From Juglans regia (Eukaryota; Streptophyta; Magnoliopsida; Fagales; Juglandaceae): a DNA stretch of 64,000 nt. A program made the translations under genes and the position numbers. The notes under the pieces are model-generated. The model saw only the letters and a list, made by a program, of their open reading frames with translations. It did not search any database and was not told where the DNA came from. Location of the stretch: NCBI RefSeq assembly GCF_001411555.2, contig NC_049911.1, forward strand, positions 30,973,044 through 31,037,043, given 5' to 3'. Below, one piece after another: positions 23,959-38,692 of this stretch; position 1 is the stretch's first letter; each line of letters begins with the position of its first letter.

Positions 23959-26900
23959 TGAGAAAGCATCTTGTGGTGTCTTAAACAGTGAAAAAAACCT
24001 TCTAGGGTTTACCAAACTCATACGCATTTAATATCTCATGTATTGTCCTCTCGTTGCGAAAACCATCACATATAAGACTCAAAGCTCTTTAATCCGTCAC
24101 GTACGTAGGATTTATTTATTTATTTGTGGGGTTCTGAGCCGTTGCTATACGGCAAAAGGCAATGCTTAATGGATGCCATGAGTGGAGCCCAAACTCCAAC
24201 TAATTAATTTAAAACCTTCCTTAATTTAAAATATAAAAGTCTATTGCAAAAGTATCTGTTAATTTGTTGGAGCCCGCATCCTCGACCTAGAAAAGCTAGC
24301 TAGGTTCGGCTTCGCTGGTCTTGAAAGTTATTAACGGCATTTGCCCATCACAAATTTACAGTCACTGGCATCCCCAGGTTGGATTCCTCGGGAAGACAAC
24401 ATGGCAAAGGAAAACATAATACCCGTTTCAATTTTTTGGTTTTTTTTTTTAAAGCAAAAAAGAAAAGCTATTTCTTAAAACATAGATGTATGTTTGGCAG
24501 AAATGAAGTTCGACAAAAACAATCTAAGCAAGATAGGTATTCAAGAGTAATGTTTCACGTAAATATTATATAATCATTCAATAATTATGTATTACTTACG
24601 CAACTCACTGCAATTGAATTGCGCGATTGGATATGGTGAGTCGGTCGGCCACACAGATCCCCCGCTTTTTCCCCCCCACGAGCATAGGCTATGCTGTACT
24701 TCAAGCAATCCAATAATTACGCAACGTATCCTTTTAAACCAAAGACTACCCCTCTCTAGGTTATCGGATTAATGGTGGTTCCAACTTCCAACCGTCGTTT
24801 TCCAAAAACAGAGACCATGGCGAGAAGATTGAACAAATGTCAATTAAAGTGGCACATACTATATATATGACATTTAATGTCCCCTGATGTGATAGTCTAT
24901 ACGATATAGTTTATCACGTAAGAAATTAAATTGAAATTAATGGCACCATTAAATTGATGTGATAGACTATAAGAACAGTATAAAAAACAGTTTTTCAAAG
25001 ATTTTAAATTTTAATTCGCTTATTTAATAATATTAATGAGATATAATTTATCAGATCATGCCATTGGTGCGTGTATATATATATATATTTATATATTTCT
25101 TGAAAAAGAAAATTCAAGAAAGACAGCCAAAAACCAACTTGTTGTCTCGAGGAGACACCCACCTTGATGCACCTACAGTCTACAGACCAGGACAAGGACA
25201 GACAGGCATGGTGGGTGGGTGGCTCTCTCCCTGAAGAATTTAATCCTTTTTTTTTTTTATTTAATCTTGACCAAGCAGAAAAGGTGATAAGACATGCCTT
25301 TGGGATTACACATTCTTCGGACTGGAAAACCCTATAAAAAAATAGAATCTTGTTTTTTTATGCTCGCATCGATACCCGTTGGTCATTATTGTTCTTTTAC
25401 GATATTTTTTTAGAGGATCGATTCGCTGTACATGTCCAATAAATTAAATTAAACTAAACTATCCCTACACGATACATATCTTTGACCTACTTTTCTGCGA
25501 GCAAAACCATAACAGACCAACACATCATGTTACATCGTCTCTCCATCATACGTACTTCCCTACGCGTTGTGTTCCATTTATTGGAAACGCAACAATATAT
25601 TTAGTTTCTTCCTCAAACTTCGAGCGTTAGTTAGATGAATGTAATCATGTCTCTTCATCCAAACAAGCCCTCGGACTTTTGTTTGTTGTCTGAGCTAAAC
25701 GTACAATCCCTGATGGACTTGAAGTTCGTTAAAGATCAATCAGGACCAAGTTAATTAGCTTCTGGGTGAGCTATTGGGAAAAATAAATAAATTTATATGA
25801 GAATAAACTATTGAGAAAAAAAAACCAAGCTAGTCACGTGAGCATCATGAGCCCAACTACGTACAGAAACCTATATTGAACTATTCGCCACCCCACTAAT
25901 TATTGTGTTCCATTAGGCTTTCTAGAACGGATCGAATAGAATAGTTTTCTCTTGTCCTCGTTCCCTCTCCAATTGTGTTTAACCAAGACATTAAGCAGTC
26001 AAACACTAGGGTTTTCCTCAGGGAACACGTGTTTGTAGGACACTGCGTAGGGTAAGACTCAAGTCACACGTCACCAAATTACTGCACCCACTTGTTTAGG
26101 ACTTTCGTCCCTAGAAAGCGAGGTAAAATTACTATGGTTTTATGGTAGTAGTAGGTAGAGGTTTGAGGTCGTGCATGCAGCTGGCACTAGGTTGGCCTTG
26201 GCCCAATGCATGAGAGACTTCGAAAGCAGGGTCGAAAAGAAGTTCAGCCACGAGTTAATGATCCAATACCATTTGTCCCGGAGCCACCGGCTTTGCTTTG
26301 CAGTTTGCGCACCAGCCTTTAGGAAAAATTATATTCGTAGGGGACGCATGCAGACAAGAAGATGAAAGTAATCTAAGGTTGATAGTTAGATTAACTGGAG
26401 GAAATTATCCGTGTGTAAGGTTAAGGGTGTAAAAGTTTTATTTTAGAAAAAAATGAGATGTATTTTAAGTCTTTTTTTTAAGATTGAGTTCTAATATAAT
26501 TTCTTAAAATAATTAATTTATACTTGACTTACCCGCGGTCTTTAATCTTGTATAATTCAGTATTGCTTTGATACAAGATATTGGATAATATTGTTAAAAA
26601 ATATATTAAATAATTAAATAACTAATATAGATTTTGGACTTGGTTTTACAGGCTATCCATGTCCTCGAATACTTATGTTCAGTTGTTTTCATTCATATAA
26701 TTTAAAAAGCTCGAAAGAGCATTGGACTTTCAGCTATTAATAAAACGGGTAGCTGTTTGCATGCAAGGACTTTCAGCTAGCTAAGGTTCTGCATAAATGT
26801 AATTACTCATTAACATGATCAACTTCCAAGCTGACTCATAGTACAAACAAACCTGCGTATTGTAGGACAGGCCAATCAAATATGTGAAAAGCTTTTGAGT

Positions 26901-27644
26901 AATATTACATAACCTCTCAATCTTTATATATTATATTTTTTTTAAATTTTAATTTTTTTAAATTAATTTAATTTTTTTATTTATTATTTATATATTAAGT
27001 ATTTGATAAAAATTAAAAAAAAATATAATGTGTGGAAGTTAAATAAATAATAAGAGATTGTGTATAATTTTTCAAATCTTTTAGAGATCTATAAAAAAAT
27101 ATATATTTATTTATTGCGCACGTTGATTCCTTTACTTTCTAACAGGCCGCATTCGTCTATAATGAGATTATCACGTACATTTTTGTAAATTTGGTTCTTG
27201 AATGCGAGACGGCGCGATCGTTATGGTTCATGAAATGAGATGAGATTTTTACGAATTCAAGCGGACCTAAGAAGATGCCATTCGTTTCGTTGAAATCTTT
27301 TCTTTTTCTTCTTCTTTTCAAAATGCCTAAAGACAAAGCATTTGTAATTAATGTGATACGCTGCTCGCTCTGGCTTCTTCGAGGAGCATGCCGATGAAGT
27401 CATGAACCCTAGATATTTCAAAGGACGGCCTAGTTGTGCTTGTCTCCTACTCCACCAAAACTGAGTAGAATTGAGTTTCTATCGAAGTGACAGATCGAAA
27501 TAAAGTGTCGTAACAATTATGAATGTCTAAATTACATCAGAACTTATATTTTTAAAAAATGAAATTATTATACTTTGAGCTTTTTGGAGTTTTTTGTTAT
27601 TATTATTATTATAAATTTTGGTATAAATACAAACTGATATGATA

Positions 27645-27670
27645 ATATATATATATATATATATATATAT
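27645..27670. repeat. (TA)n microsatellite
   Basis: Pure alternating TA run. Similar runs lie at 32784-32812, 36705-36730, 54107-54120, 56375-56407 and 63449-63486. Confidence 0.9.
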
Positions 27671-28314
27671 TCATATGTACGTTGATTGCCTTGAAGTATT
27701 ATTTTAGGAAAATAAATTTAAAAAAATTCTATTCATAAGTCTCATACATCACACATCAATATTTTTATGATTTTTTTAATTTTATTCTCTTATCAAATGT
27801 GTGGTATATAGATTATGAGTAGAATAATTTAATTATTTTAAGAATAATAAAAAGAAAAAAAACTTTAAAAAAATTTTAAAAAAATAAAAAAATTTTGGTG
27901 TGTGGTGTATGGGCTTATGAATAGCAATACTCATAAATTTATATAAATATGAAATGAAAATTTTGGATTGGATTTGTATAGACAATTCATGTGAAATAAG
28001 ATAAGATGTTTTAAATAACAGTTAAATCAAATATTATTAAATATAAATTTTTAGTATTATTTTTATGAGTGGGGCTATTATGCTGCCCCATTCTTACCGT
28101 TGGGCGTATCACCCAATGCACTTAAAATCACTTTTTTAATTACAAAATAAAAAAATAAAAAAAAAGTTTGATCAACGATCAAATGAAACGATTAAAGTGG
28201 GGATGCAGTGTAGTTTTATTCTATTTTTATTTTAAGATTTGAAAAAGTTGAATTATTTATTATATTTTTATATGAAAATTTGAAAAAGTTGTAATGATGA
28301 GACGAGACGAGAGA

Positions 28315-28998
28315 GCATCCTCATTGGCTTTGTCAAATTCATCTTCAAAATTTAGTCAATATCACATTTTTTTGTATTTACCTATTCCATTTAAATTCAA
28401 TATCTACATTGGATTAGCCATTTACTCTCTATATAATAATAAAATATTATTAATTTAATAATTTTTTATTTCATTTATTTGTATCACATTTTGTAATTCT
28501 ATCAATTTAATATTAATAATAATTATATTCTAATTTAATTAATTTAATATTTATTACGTTTATTAAATATTAAATATATAATATTAATAATAATTATATT
28601 CTAATTAAATTAATATTAATATTTATCACATTTATTAAATATTCAATTAATATTAAATATTAATATTAATATTAATTATATTATAATTAACTTAATAATT
28701 AATATTAAATAATTAATATTAACTAATTAATTTATTTTTATCACATTTTATATTTAATAATAATAAATCAAACCAAATTTCTTAATTACAAAAAATACCT
28801 ATATATTTTGTGAGAGGAGTGAAAATTGAATATTTTAATATTTGGCTAACCTACTGTTCACCTATAAATTTGAAGAATCACTGTAGTTGAAGTATAAAAT
28901 CTTATAGCAATGTCTAATCCAATGTAGTAGTTTTTTGACACATATTGGCTAAAATTTAGCCACCATTGGTCGACCAATGACCAAGCCAATGAGGATGG
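28315..28998. mobile_element. Long AT-rich MITE with 'catcctcattggctt' terminal repeats
   Basis: The left end catcctcattggctttgtca (28316-28335) matches the reverse complement of tgaccaagccaatgaggatg (28978-28997) at 19 of 20 positions. The ~640-bp interior is almost pure A/T with many 'attaatatta' units and no coding capacity. It is inserted at the end of another AT-rich MITE copy (28225-28314). The target duplication is not clear, so the superfamily is open. Confidence 0.7.
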
Positions 28999-31900
28999 TC
29001 TAAGGAGGTTTGTGTATCTTCCTTTGAGTACTAGAATAATATTAGTTATTTTTCTTTAAATCATATATTTACTCTCATTTTTCTCTTTTAGTAAACATTT
29101 TGTTTCAAGTTTTAGAAGTGATTCTCATTTCAATTTTGGCCAAATTTTTTTAAGATTATCTTTTACTTATCTATGTATTTTTCATACAATAATTTATATT
29201 TTTTCATTTTGTAGCTATTTAACTCCGATTTGTGGGTTTTATAAAATAATTTCAAATTTTACTATTAATAGATATTATTCTGAAGTTTTGATCATTTTTA
29301 ATTGAAAACATAGTTGTTTTATCCGTGTTTTGAGCGATTTTCTTATCTTTTTTGTCTTGATTATTTGTTGAAACTAGCTGTCAAAATTAATCTAAATTAT
29401 GTCCAACGCTAGTTGGCATAAGAGTTTTAGCATTTTTCTTGGGGTGATATCTCATTAGTTTCCATGGCTAGTGGTTGTGGGCAGGTTACGACAATAAAGT
29501 TCCCCTTACCGTGATCGTAGCATTCAGGATGTAATGATTGAAGATTTGTAGAGATAGATTGTAGAGCCCAACGTCTAGCGGCGTAAGATATCAGTGATCA
29601 TGAGATGAAATATCACAATTCTGACTCCAATTTTGAAAACCTATATCACAATCATGCTCTCTTTCGAAAGTACCGTGGTTGGGAGTAGTGTTATAGAGAC
29701 CAAGATTGCCCTTTCCTATTTGTCTTTTCCCTTTATCTTTTGTAGGCTCATTTTTATAGACCTGAATTGTAGAGTCTAGGTTAAAGACGTGTGAAATACG
29801 ACATTAACAATACGGATAAACTAAAAAAGAAAAGTTCGCCGTGTTTTAACATCCTTGGATTAAAATGGGAGAGATTGTATCAAAATTTTGTTAAGTAATA
29901 TTAAACACAATCGTAAGATTAGGATGCACAAATTTTTTTTTTTTAAAATCTACTGTTAACGAACGAGATTTTTTGACGTAAATATTATATAATATATTTA
30001 TCTATTTTTTTCAAATCATGTATTTATACAAATAATTTTCCCATTTCGGTTCTCCATGAATCGGACTTGCTTTTTGACAGAGACTCACAATGAGTTTGAG
30101 AACATCTCACCAAGTCACCATCCAGGCACATCACAATATAAGCGCGATAGCATTATTAGTAGATTGTCCTCGGCAATCAAATCAATATCGATGGAGATTT
30201 AGGTTGTATAAGATAATATCGGGCGAGAGATATATAAATAATAACGAGATAATTTGTAAATAATAATGAGATATATAATTTTTTATTTATAAAAAAGGTG
30301 AAATTTAATCATCAATTATTTTAATGTGAAATTAAGTTGTTGTCAATTGATTTGAAGGATTTGAGCAATAATAAAATATTTTGAGTTAATATATTTTATA
30401 GAATTTTAATAAAGACAGAGAAAACTTTAATACAAATATTATAAAATTAAAATATTGTTATAATATAATTTTTTTACTATTATTTTTGTTTTGAGATTTA
30501 AAAAAATTAATATTTTATTTAAAAATTTGTAAAAATTGTAATGATTAAATAATAATTAGATAAATTTTTTTTTAAAACCCATATACAACCTAAAAAGAAA
30601 TTTGAAACCATCCGTGAAATCAAATATAACCTTAAAACCCATATACAATTTAATATATACATCCATGTGTGTTGACCGACATGTTTCACTTGCTTATAGC
30701 TTTTCTTTTACTTTATCATTATATTTTGTTATTACGTGATCGCTTAAAAGCATAATAAATATTATTTTTATTTTAAACGTAACAGTTACAGTTTTATAAA
30801 TTTAGGAAAACATACACTCAAATTATTCTTAGATAGATAAATCATGAGGGGTTGAAAAAAAGCAAAGTACGGCCCAGAGGTTTGATGCCGTGGAGCGAAA
30901 ATATCAAGGGGGGACCCGCCTGTTAGGGGTGACGCGCGAACGGGGACAAGGAGGAAAAGAAAGAAGGGAGGGGGGGCCCAGAATGGGCTGTCGGTAAAGA
31001 GGAAGCGAGGGCTTTTGTGATCTACGTCTGGATGTGCTAGAAGCGCCAACACCCAATCAATCCAAATGGTGAGGGTGACTTGTCAGTCTGTCAGTGGTGG
31101 TGTACCTAATTCATTGAGTGATTTTGTCAGGTTGCTGGAGAGAGAATCGCTACCAAAATTATAAGCACAATAATATATATTAATATTAATAAAAAAGGAA
31201 AATTATAGGTACATCAGAAAGTGTACCTATTATTTATTTATACGGATTGTTTTAAGCTTTCCAAAAAATAAATTTCGTATAAGATTAGATTGTCGTAAGA
31301 GTGTTCTTACTAGTAAAAAATTATTATTTTTATATTTTTTAAAAATAAATTTATTTTTAAAAAATAGTAAATATAATTATGAGTGAATAAATATTGTACA
31401 AATATTTAAAATAAATAAATAAATATAAGATCTATATAAAATAATAATAATTTTTTTAATAATATATTTAATTCTTTTTCAAAACGATGTATAATATTTG
31501 TATATTCTATAATTATATGTAGTATTATTTTTTTTATAAATTTATATAAAAAAATTTATATAAATTATTTTTGTTTAAATTTTAATTTATTTATTTTTAA
31601 ATATTGTATTTATTTTTAATTTTTTGAAAGAAGTACGTACATATAAAAATGCTTTAAAAAGCGCTGCACCGTGGCACTATCACCGCCACCACGCCTCTTA
31701 TTGACACGTCAACGTCACTGTGCCTAGTACCTATCCAAATTCCTACCCCAAAACACCTCCCTTCCCTTCTCGCCCTCTCTACAAAGTCGTGGCTCCTTCT
31801 CTTTCTGTTTCTGTGTGCACGATAGTGAAGAATCCAGGATGATATGATGGGGATACCCTTGCCGGTTGCTCCTTCGCTTTCATCCTTCAACTATTATTTA

Positions 31901-32159
31901 TTTATTTGCTGATCAATATTCAGGATAATACTTACAACGTTGTTTTATGTAAGCTTTTCTTTCGATGTTTTTTACAACGTTGTTTTTTTTTTGTTTCGTC
32001 TTTTTCGAAGCACAATATGAATAAGATTATTGTTTGTTGTGCTTGGTTTGGACGACGTAGTTTTACATCTTTTCTTGCTCCAGCTAGAAACAAGCACCTC
32101 TCTCTCTCTCTCCCGCATCCCATATATAATTTTTTTTAAACAAAAATTAGCGCGAATGG

Positions 32160-32340
32160 TTAGTATTATTAGGACTTATTTAAATAATAAGATGGTATGA
32201 AATCATTTTAAATGAATTGAATAAAATATTTTTATTTTTTAAAAAGTTAAATTATTTATTATATTTTATATATAAATTTAAAAAAATTATAATGATAAAA
32301 TTAGATAAAATTATCTCTAAATCTAAACAAGATCTTAATG
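32160..32340 (+). repeat. AT-rich MITE family copy
   Basis: Contains 'taataagatggtatgaaatcattttaaatgaattgaataaaat', the 'aaaaagttaaattatttattatattttatatata' core and 'aattataatgataaaattagat', in the same order as the 8.2 kb copy. Decayed ends. Confidence 0.5.
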
Positions 32341-32777
32341 TTTCGGGTAATCATTAATATACGAGTAATATTAATTATAAATTTTAAATAGATAATTTTT
32401 TGTAGAATCTTTATAAAAATAAATAAGTTTGCTTAAAAAATAATAGTTTGTTTATATTTTTTCAATATGAAATATATCTTTTTATAAAATTATATGGAAG
32501 ATTTATCTATTTAAAGTTTATACAAATTATTTATATATACGAGCACGCCAATTTAATGACTCGATAAATTAATCAGTAACAAGGAGGTGACGGTCCAACT
32601 CGTTTGGTTTCTTTCGTGATGATCCAAAAGACTGAAAACATTCAATGAGTTGCACTAAATGATCTTTTTAAAGTCTTTTAATATGGAACTCTGTAAAATT
32701 ATTATTTATCTTAAAATTTTTAATTAATAAAAAGAGATAGATTTTTTATTATTTATATTATATTCTTAATAAATTCA

Positions 32778-32816
<39 letters not shown>

Positions 32817-35800
32817 AATTTCATCTTATCCCGACAATAAGTTTATGTAAATACGGTGGAGTTATTGTACCAACTTGGAATTGCACAATAAAAAGGAAAT
32901 CTGCAGAGCTTTGATCATATCACGATAGCGAGAGTTAATTTGCGCCATTAATATCTAAGTCCGAGTAAGTACAAATGCATTTAAATAGTATAAATCTACA
33001 TGGTTGTGGTAATTAGTAATTTGCTATGCTTTTAAGATAATTAATATGAGAAGAACTCCACATGATCATGTATACATATTTGGTGTAGTTTTGGCCAACC
33101 AAGATCGATGTATCCAACGTCTTAACATGATATATATAGAATTTAACACAAACGTCAGTAAATAAACATAAGGAATGCCTGGCTATCTCACAAATAATAG
33201 TTGCATATATGTTTATTAACAAGGAAGCTGGTACTTAATAATTGCAAAACATTAGGAGGCAATATTAATTTTAGAGACCTTTTTATGTGCGTGTGTAGAT
33301 TAAATATGTTTAGTGCAAAGCTGGAAAAAACAGACAAACAGTGATGCATGCTAACATTGATCAGTTGTCTACTGGTCCATACATTCCCAACCTAAAGAGA
33401 CACCAGCATGTCATGTAAAGCCATGCAGGAATATATATAAACATGTTGGGAGTTGTCACGGACGAAATATACAAAACAGTATATATGAACACGTTCTCAC
33501 GAATATCTCAAACAAGTACTCGCCGGTTGATCATATCATACTAGAATATCGTTCTTCAGAAGTGCTCGAGTCATGTTCGGTTTAAGAGATTCACTTGAAC
33601 CAGAGTTAGGAACCATATAAACGGGTTGGCCCGGCCAGTCATCCTAAAGATTAGCCATCCGATCGAAGATTACATATAATATATCTTCCTATATTCTTAT
33701 AATTTAAAAGAGGTTATTTCTAAAGAGGTTGTTTTTTTTTTCATATCATATTAATGTTCATCAACAGTAATAAACAGTAAATATATATATATATTTTTTG
33801 GGTTCATCCATGTGAATGCCAGTGTGCGATGTAATACCACAATCGTGCGTGGAGAATGAGAGAAGGAGAAAGGAAAAGTGAAGAAAAATATTAGTTTTTG
33901 GATTTTAAATTTCAACTCTTCATCTTTAATCTTCATATTTAATCTAACGGTAAAAATTTAAATATTGATTTAAATTAACATAAAATAGATATTTAAAATA
34001 TAAATATTATATCATACACGTAAAATTAACTTTAATTTATAAAACATTAATTTTTCATCATTAAATAAAAGATAAAGTTTTACTGAATAATTTTAAGAGA
34101 ATAATATTATATACTTAAAATCAATTTTAATTTATAAAATATTAATTTTTTATCATTAAATAAATGATGAAATTTTATTGAATATTTTTAAGAAAAAAAA
34201 ACTATCTAATTAATTTGAATTTTTAATATAATTTAAATTTCATAATAAATAATAAACATGAATAAATAATAATTTTACTCTTATGTATTATACTATTTTA
34301 ATATTTAAAATTATATTTTATTTTTTTCTTTAATTTGACAGATATAACAAACGTACTTTACCACTATTAGTATATATATACACATGCATATATATTCTCT
34401 AGCTGGCTACGTGGTAGACCAAGTCCAAAGAGAAACAATAAATTCAGAGTTCAATGAGACAGCAGGTGTGTACCCCAGTACTTATTAATTATTTGGAAGG
34501 AACCCAACACAAACGCCAACACCAGCATGATCAGCCACCATGACAATTTAACGCAAATCAGATCCTACACCTATCCAATGCCATTAAAGTTCTCGGAACA
34601 ACCCCACTATTTTTGTTTTAATGCATGCTGTGTGCAAATTATTGTAGTACTGCACCAAACTTAGGGGACATAAATTATTTTTGTATATTTTTTCTCTTGC
34701 AATTTAAATATAAATCAGTAGTCCTACGACTCTCATGATCGAGCACCTAAGGTCGAGCTCGATCGTACGAACAAAATCGATATGGCTTTTTGGGATACGG
34801 GAATTAATGCGAATCTTAGTTAGGCGCTTCTTCATTTATTGGAAACAAGCTGATGTTACCTCATCACGGGGACCTCTATATATTTTCGATCGGTCAATGC
34901 AACGATTATTGCCAATAAAACATATGTACCATGAACAACGTTTTTCACATAATTAAGGATCTGGAATAAACGAGATAAGGAAGATTAGTTGGTCGTGACT
35001 TCTTGTTTTCCACGATTGTGGAGTTCCGATCCCTATTATAAGACTATAAAGGGGTACGTACGTATAACGTCTTTTGTTCTTATAAAAAATATATATAATT
35101 AATTAATTAACATGATTTTTTATAAAGGAGTATGTTTAAAGGTTGAACAGCCAATGAACAGAGAGATGGCAGCTTAGGACAAGTCGTACAAAAACAACTT
35201 GGTCGAGGAGGAAAGAACACTAGGATATCTTGTAGCCTACGTATAATATACGTGGAAGTCATGTGCTTGGAGTTATATTAATACTATCTAACACATGATG
35301 CATATTAATAATACAACACACTAAAAAAATAAATCCTTGACTTTTTAAAAACATGCAGACGCAGATCTTTGATCTCTGCACGTAAGAATAATCATCACAA
35401 TATTAGACAAAATTCTTTGACCAGCAATTATAGAAAGTGAACACAACGACGGACGACAAGTTGCCTACTTTAATTTATACTAATTGAATGTGAAGAACGA
35501 GCGAGTTAATTAAATCCAATAATCCACCGTCCAAAATAATAAAAGAGTAATTTTTAGAGGATTAGACCTTTACTTTTGGTAACACATTAAAATTTATAAA
35601 TTACGAGATGATCGACAAATTTAGTTTTCCATTTTAATTTTTACATGACTAGACCTTTTATTTTTGGTCCGACAAGATCAGATTTCTAGTTTGTATAAGC
35701 TTGAAGCCATATATATAAATAGTCATAGATTTCTAGTTTGGTCGGACATGGCTATATATTTCATTCATTACGTACTATTTACAAGCTAAGGTGAATATTA

Positions 35801-35911
35801 ACTTTATAAAAATTTTAGGAAAGATTCAAAATTTATTGATATGAGTAGCATTTTGTGAAGGTCCCTTTCTAAGTCTCGCATGACATTATATCATTGAAGA
35901 TATGAATAACC

Positions 35912-36392
35912 CACTATAAGAAAAATGATCATTTATGCCGGATTATTTATGATGAAAATAACTATTTATGACAAAAATAAACTTATTTTGACAAAAAAAA
36001 GTCATTTTAGTAAGATATAATCCGTTATTTTCTCATATTTTTTTTAATTTCTGTAATGTCTTTTGTTTTAGAAAAATAAAAATAAAAAAAACATAGTCTC
36101 TAAGACTTTCATCCGTAGAGTGTGCATTTTACTCCATCTTAGATGGAGTATGTGGTTTGGTTAACTCTATCTTGAATATAGGTGTGTTGTCTCTCAACTT
36201 TAGGTTTGTAGAGGTTTGCAGCTAGAGCTAGACCATGTTAGTCACGGTTGTGTACTGGGGAGCTATCCATGTTATAATTGGTTTGTAATGTATGTTTCAG
36301 GTCATATTTGTAATATCTGTTACGAATGACTGCAACATGCTTATCTAAAAAAAAAAAAAAACTAACAATAAATAAACAATTTTCTTGAAGTG
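35912..36392. mobile_element. Small CACTA-like element with poly(A)-tailed insert
   Basis: Begins cactataagaaaaatgatc and ends caattttcttgaagtg, which in reverse complement starts cacttcaagaaaattg. Both resemble the common CACTACAAGAAAA terminus of plant CACTA transposons. The 3-bp flanks (acc and aca) match at 2 of 3. Inside, a GC-richer block at about 36090-36345 ends in a run of about 15 A. It looks like a retroposed 3' end inserted in the element. Confidence 0.55.
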
Positions 36393-36699
36393 ACATTAAT
36401 TGAAATATGGTTAATTATGATGTTGCCCTAGGTCGATAATTTCAAATGATGGCGGTAGTGTGCCATACTGAAGCATGCATCGATCTATAGAAGTCAACTG
36501 GATAGTCCAAATGTTGAGGAAGCGAGAGGACTCTATTGGCCGCTAGAGAAGCTTGGAATCTGAGAATGTCGAATACAATCTTAGAATTAGGCGATTCCAT
36601 TGTAGCTAGTCATCATAACTATGCAAACAAAAGTACTTCTATATCTGATTGGAATATTTCTCCCAGAAGAAACGACATCCATCGACATTAAAAGACATC

Positions 36700-36734
<35 letters not shown>

Positions 36735-37622
36735 GTATATAAAGCATTTTCATCCGTTACATTCCAAATATATCACCTAGCAATAATGTATTTGTAATAC
36801 TCTTTATAATTTATTTGTTATTCCCATGTATTTGTAATTTTGTATTATGTTTGAGTCATTGGAAAAAAAAAGTCCCACAGCTAAAATTGGGTGTAAAAAG
36901 GGAAAGTTTTGAATTGACTTGTATTTTTGTATTTTTTGATCGACATTGCAAGTGTGACGGAGTTTTAAGGAGATGTTTGTGGAATCACTATTATGAGATG
37001 AGATAATAATTTTGTAAATAGTAGTGAGATAGTTTGAGTTTAGTATTTATTGAGTTTTGAGAAATGAGATGGAAAAATATTAAATAACAAATATTATAAA
37101 GTAAATATATTATTAGACTATAAATTTTTAATATTATTTTTCTTTTGTAATTTGAAGAAGTTAAATTATTTTTTATTTAAAAATTTGAAAAAATTGTAAT
37201 GATTAATTTAAAAATATTTATATTTAAATAATATTTAAAAATAAAATAAAATGAGACGAAAATTATTTCCATCTCCTAGAGTACTCCGCAGCAATTTGAG
37301 CAATGATGTCTCACATCTTTTGGTGACTTGGGTGAGCGGTTTTGGGTGACAATCTCGAATCTTATAAAGTACTCAGCAGCAATTTCACAATTTGTAACAT
37401 CGGGAAAAAAGAGTCCACAATCGAGGGATAAGAGTTCAAAATATTATTATAATATATTTTTAAAAATTATTTTAGTATAAAAATTTAAAAAATTATAATA
37501 ATGACATGAGATAGAATGAAATGAGATGAAAAGATTTATAAAAGTGAATGAGGCAAGCGTCAAGTATACCAGGCTGAGATCGAACCGAAGCTCAGCATAA
37601 AGGTTTGAGTGCGAATTTGCTA

Positions 37623-38472
37623 GGTCATGGCCAGTGGTGGAACTAATAATTTTTTTTAGGGGTCAATTTTTCTATCACACGAGATATTTATGTAAAATGA
37701 AAAAATATCATAAGGCATATATAAAATTAAATTTTGATAATTTTTCAAATAACATAAAAACATAACTTAAATGTTTGTTTCAGATTTTTGACAATAATAT
37801 TTCATAGAATAATATTTATCAATTATTATTTTTTGTGAATATGAAATATTTAAATATTGTTTTTTTCGTATAAATTATCAAATGATCTTTTAGAATGTCA
37901 TCTTTTATTTTAATATCTAATGTAGTTTATCAAATTTAATGTAAAATCTTTATATTTTGGTATTACATTAAGCATATAATATTATAACTGAAACTTCAAA
38001 TAAACTTTTCCTTAATGAAGTTTAGAGGATAAATCATCTTCACTATTTTTCATGTAAATCATCAAAATCTTAAATGGTTTTCTAATATTTTCACTTTGAA
38101 TTCTGAAACTTAATATTGTATAATAAAAAACTTTAGGATCAATGTTAATAGTTTATTATTTTTCCTAATCTTAGTTTTAATTTAATTTTAGTGTGGTCAC
38201 ATCTTTAAAAATAGATGATATAGAAATTATACAAAATCAAGGGTTATAGGAAAAAGAATTAGAGAGACATTTATATGTATATTAAAATTTTATAAAAATT
38301 TAGAAAACATATAAGAATAAAGAAATTATAAATTTTTTTAGAGGGGCTAATTTGAAATTTTCATATATATATATATATATATGAAATTATGATAAAATCT
38401 AAGGTCTATTTTAAATTTTGAAAAAATATTGGGGTGGCCTGCCCTATATGTAGATCCGCCGTAGGTGATGGC
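37623..38472. mobile_element. MULE-like element with 9-bp target duplication
   Basis: The element spans 37632-38463 (832 bp). The left end is cagtggtggaactaat; the right end in reverse complement is tacggcggatctacat, sharing ggYggaWcta. The flanks ggtcatggc (37623-37631) and ggtgatggc (38464-38472) differ at one base, as expected of an old 9-bp Mutator-type duplication. The interior is AT-rich and non-coding. Its right end cuts the coding-like stretch that follows. Confidence 0.6.
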
Positions 38473-38692
38473 ACTCTAATAAAAAACGGATGGAGAGAGC
38501 CTGAGAGCCATTTGAGGGTCGAGGACGTGAGATCATTCTGAAGCAGTTCTTGAACGAGTTCGAGTCAGTCACCACAGAGCCTTGGGTCTTCTTCATCATG
38601 GGTGGGTCCACAGTTTGGCTCTGATAAATGGGTTCAGCTGCGTTTGCAGGAAACAGATGGTGGGAGAAGGAGACCCGCGTTAACGTTAACAT
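38464..38692 (-). pseudogene. Possible coding remnant next to the MULE-like element
   Basis: An open frame on the minus strand with balanced codon use, unlike the AT-rich surroundings. It reads ..PPMMKKTQGSVVTDSNSF.. and then KNCFRMISRPRPSNGSQALS. It runs straight into the terminal repeat of the element at 37.6-38.5 kb, so its last codons are transposon sequence. I do not recognise the family. It may be a truncated first exon or chance. Confidence 0.2.

Noticed and set aside
34500..34560. 'ccagcatgatca' as a miR167-like sequence
   Set aside because: Only the central 12 bases match; the flanks differ and no complementary arm is present.
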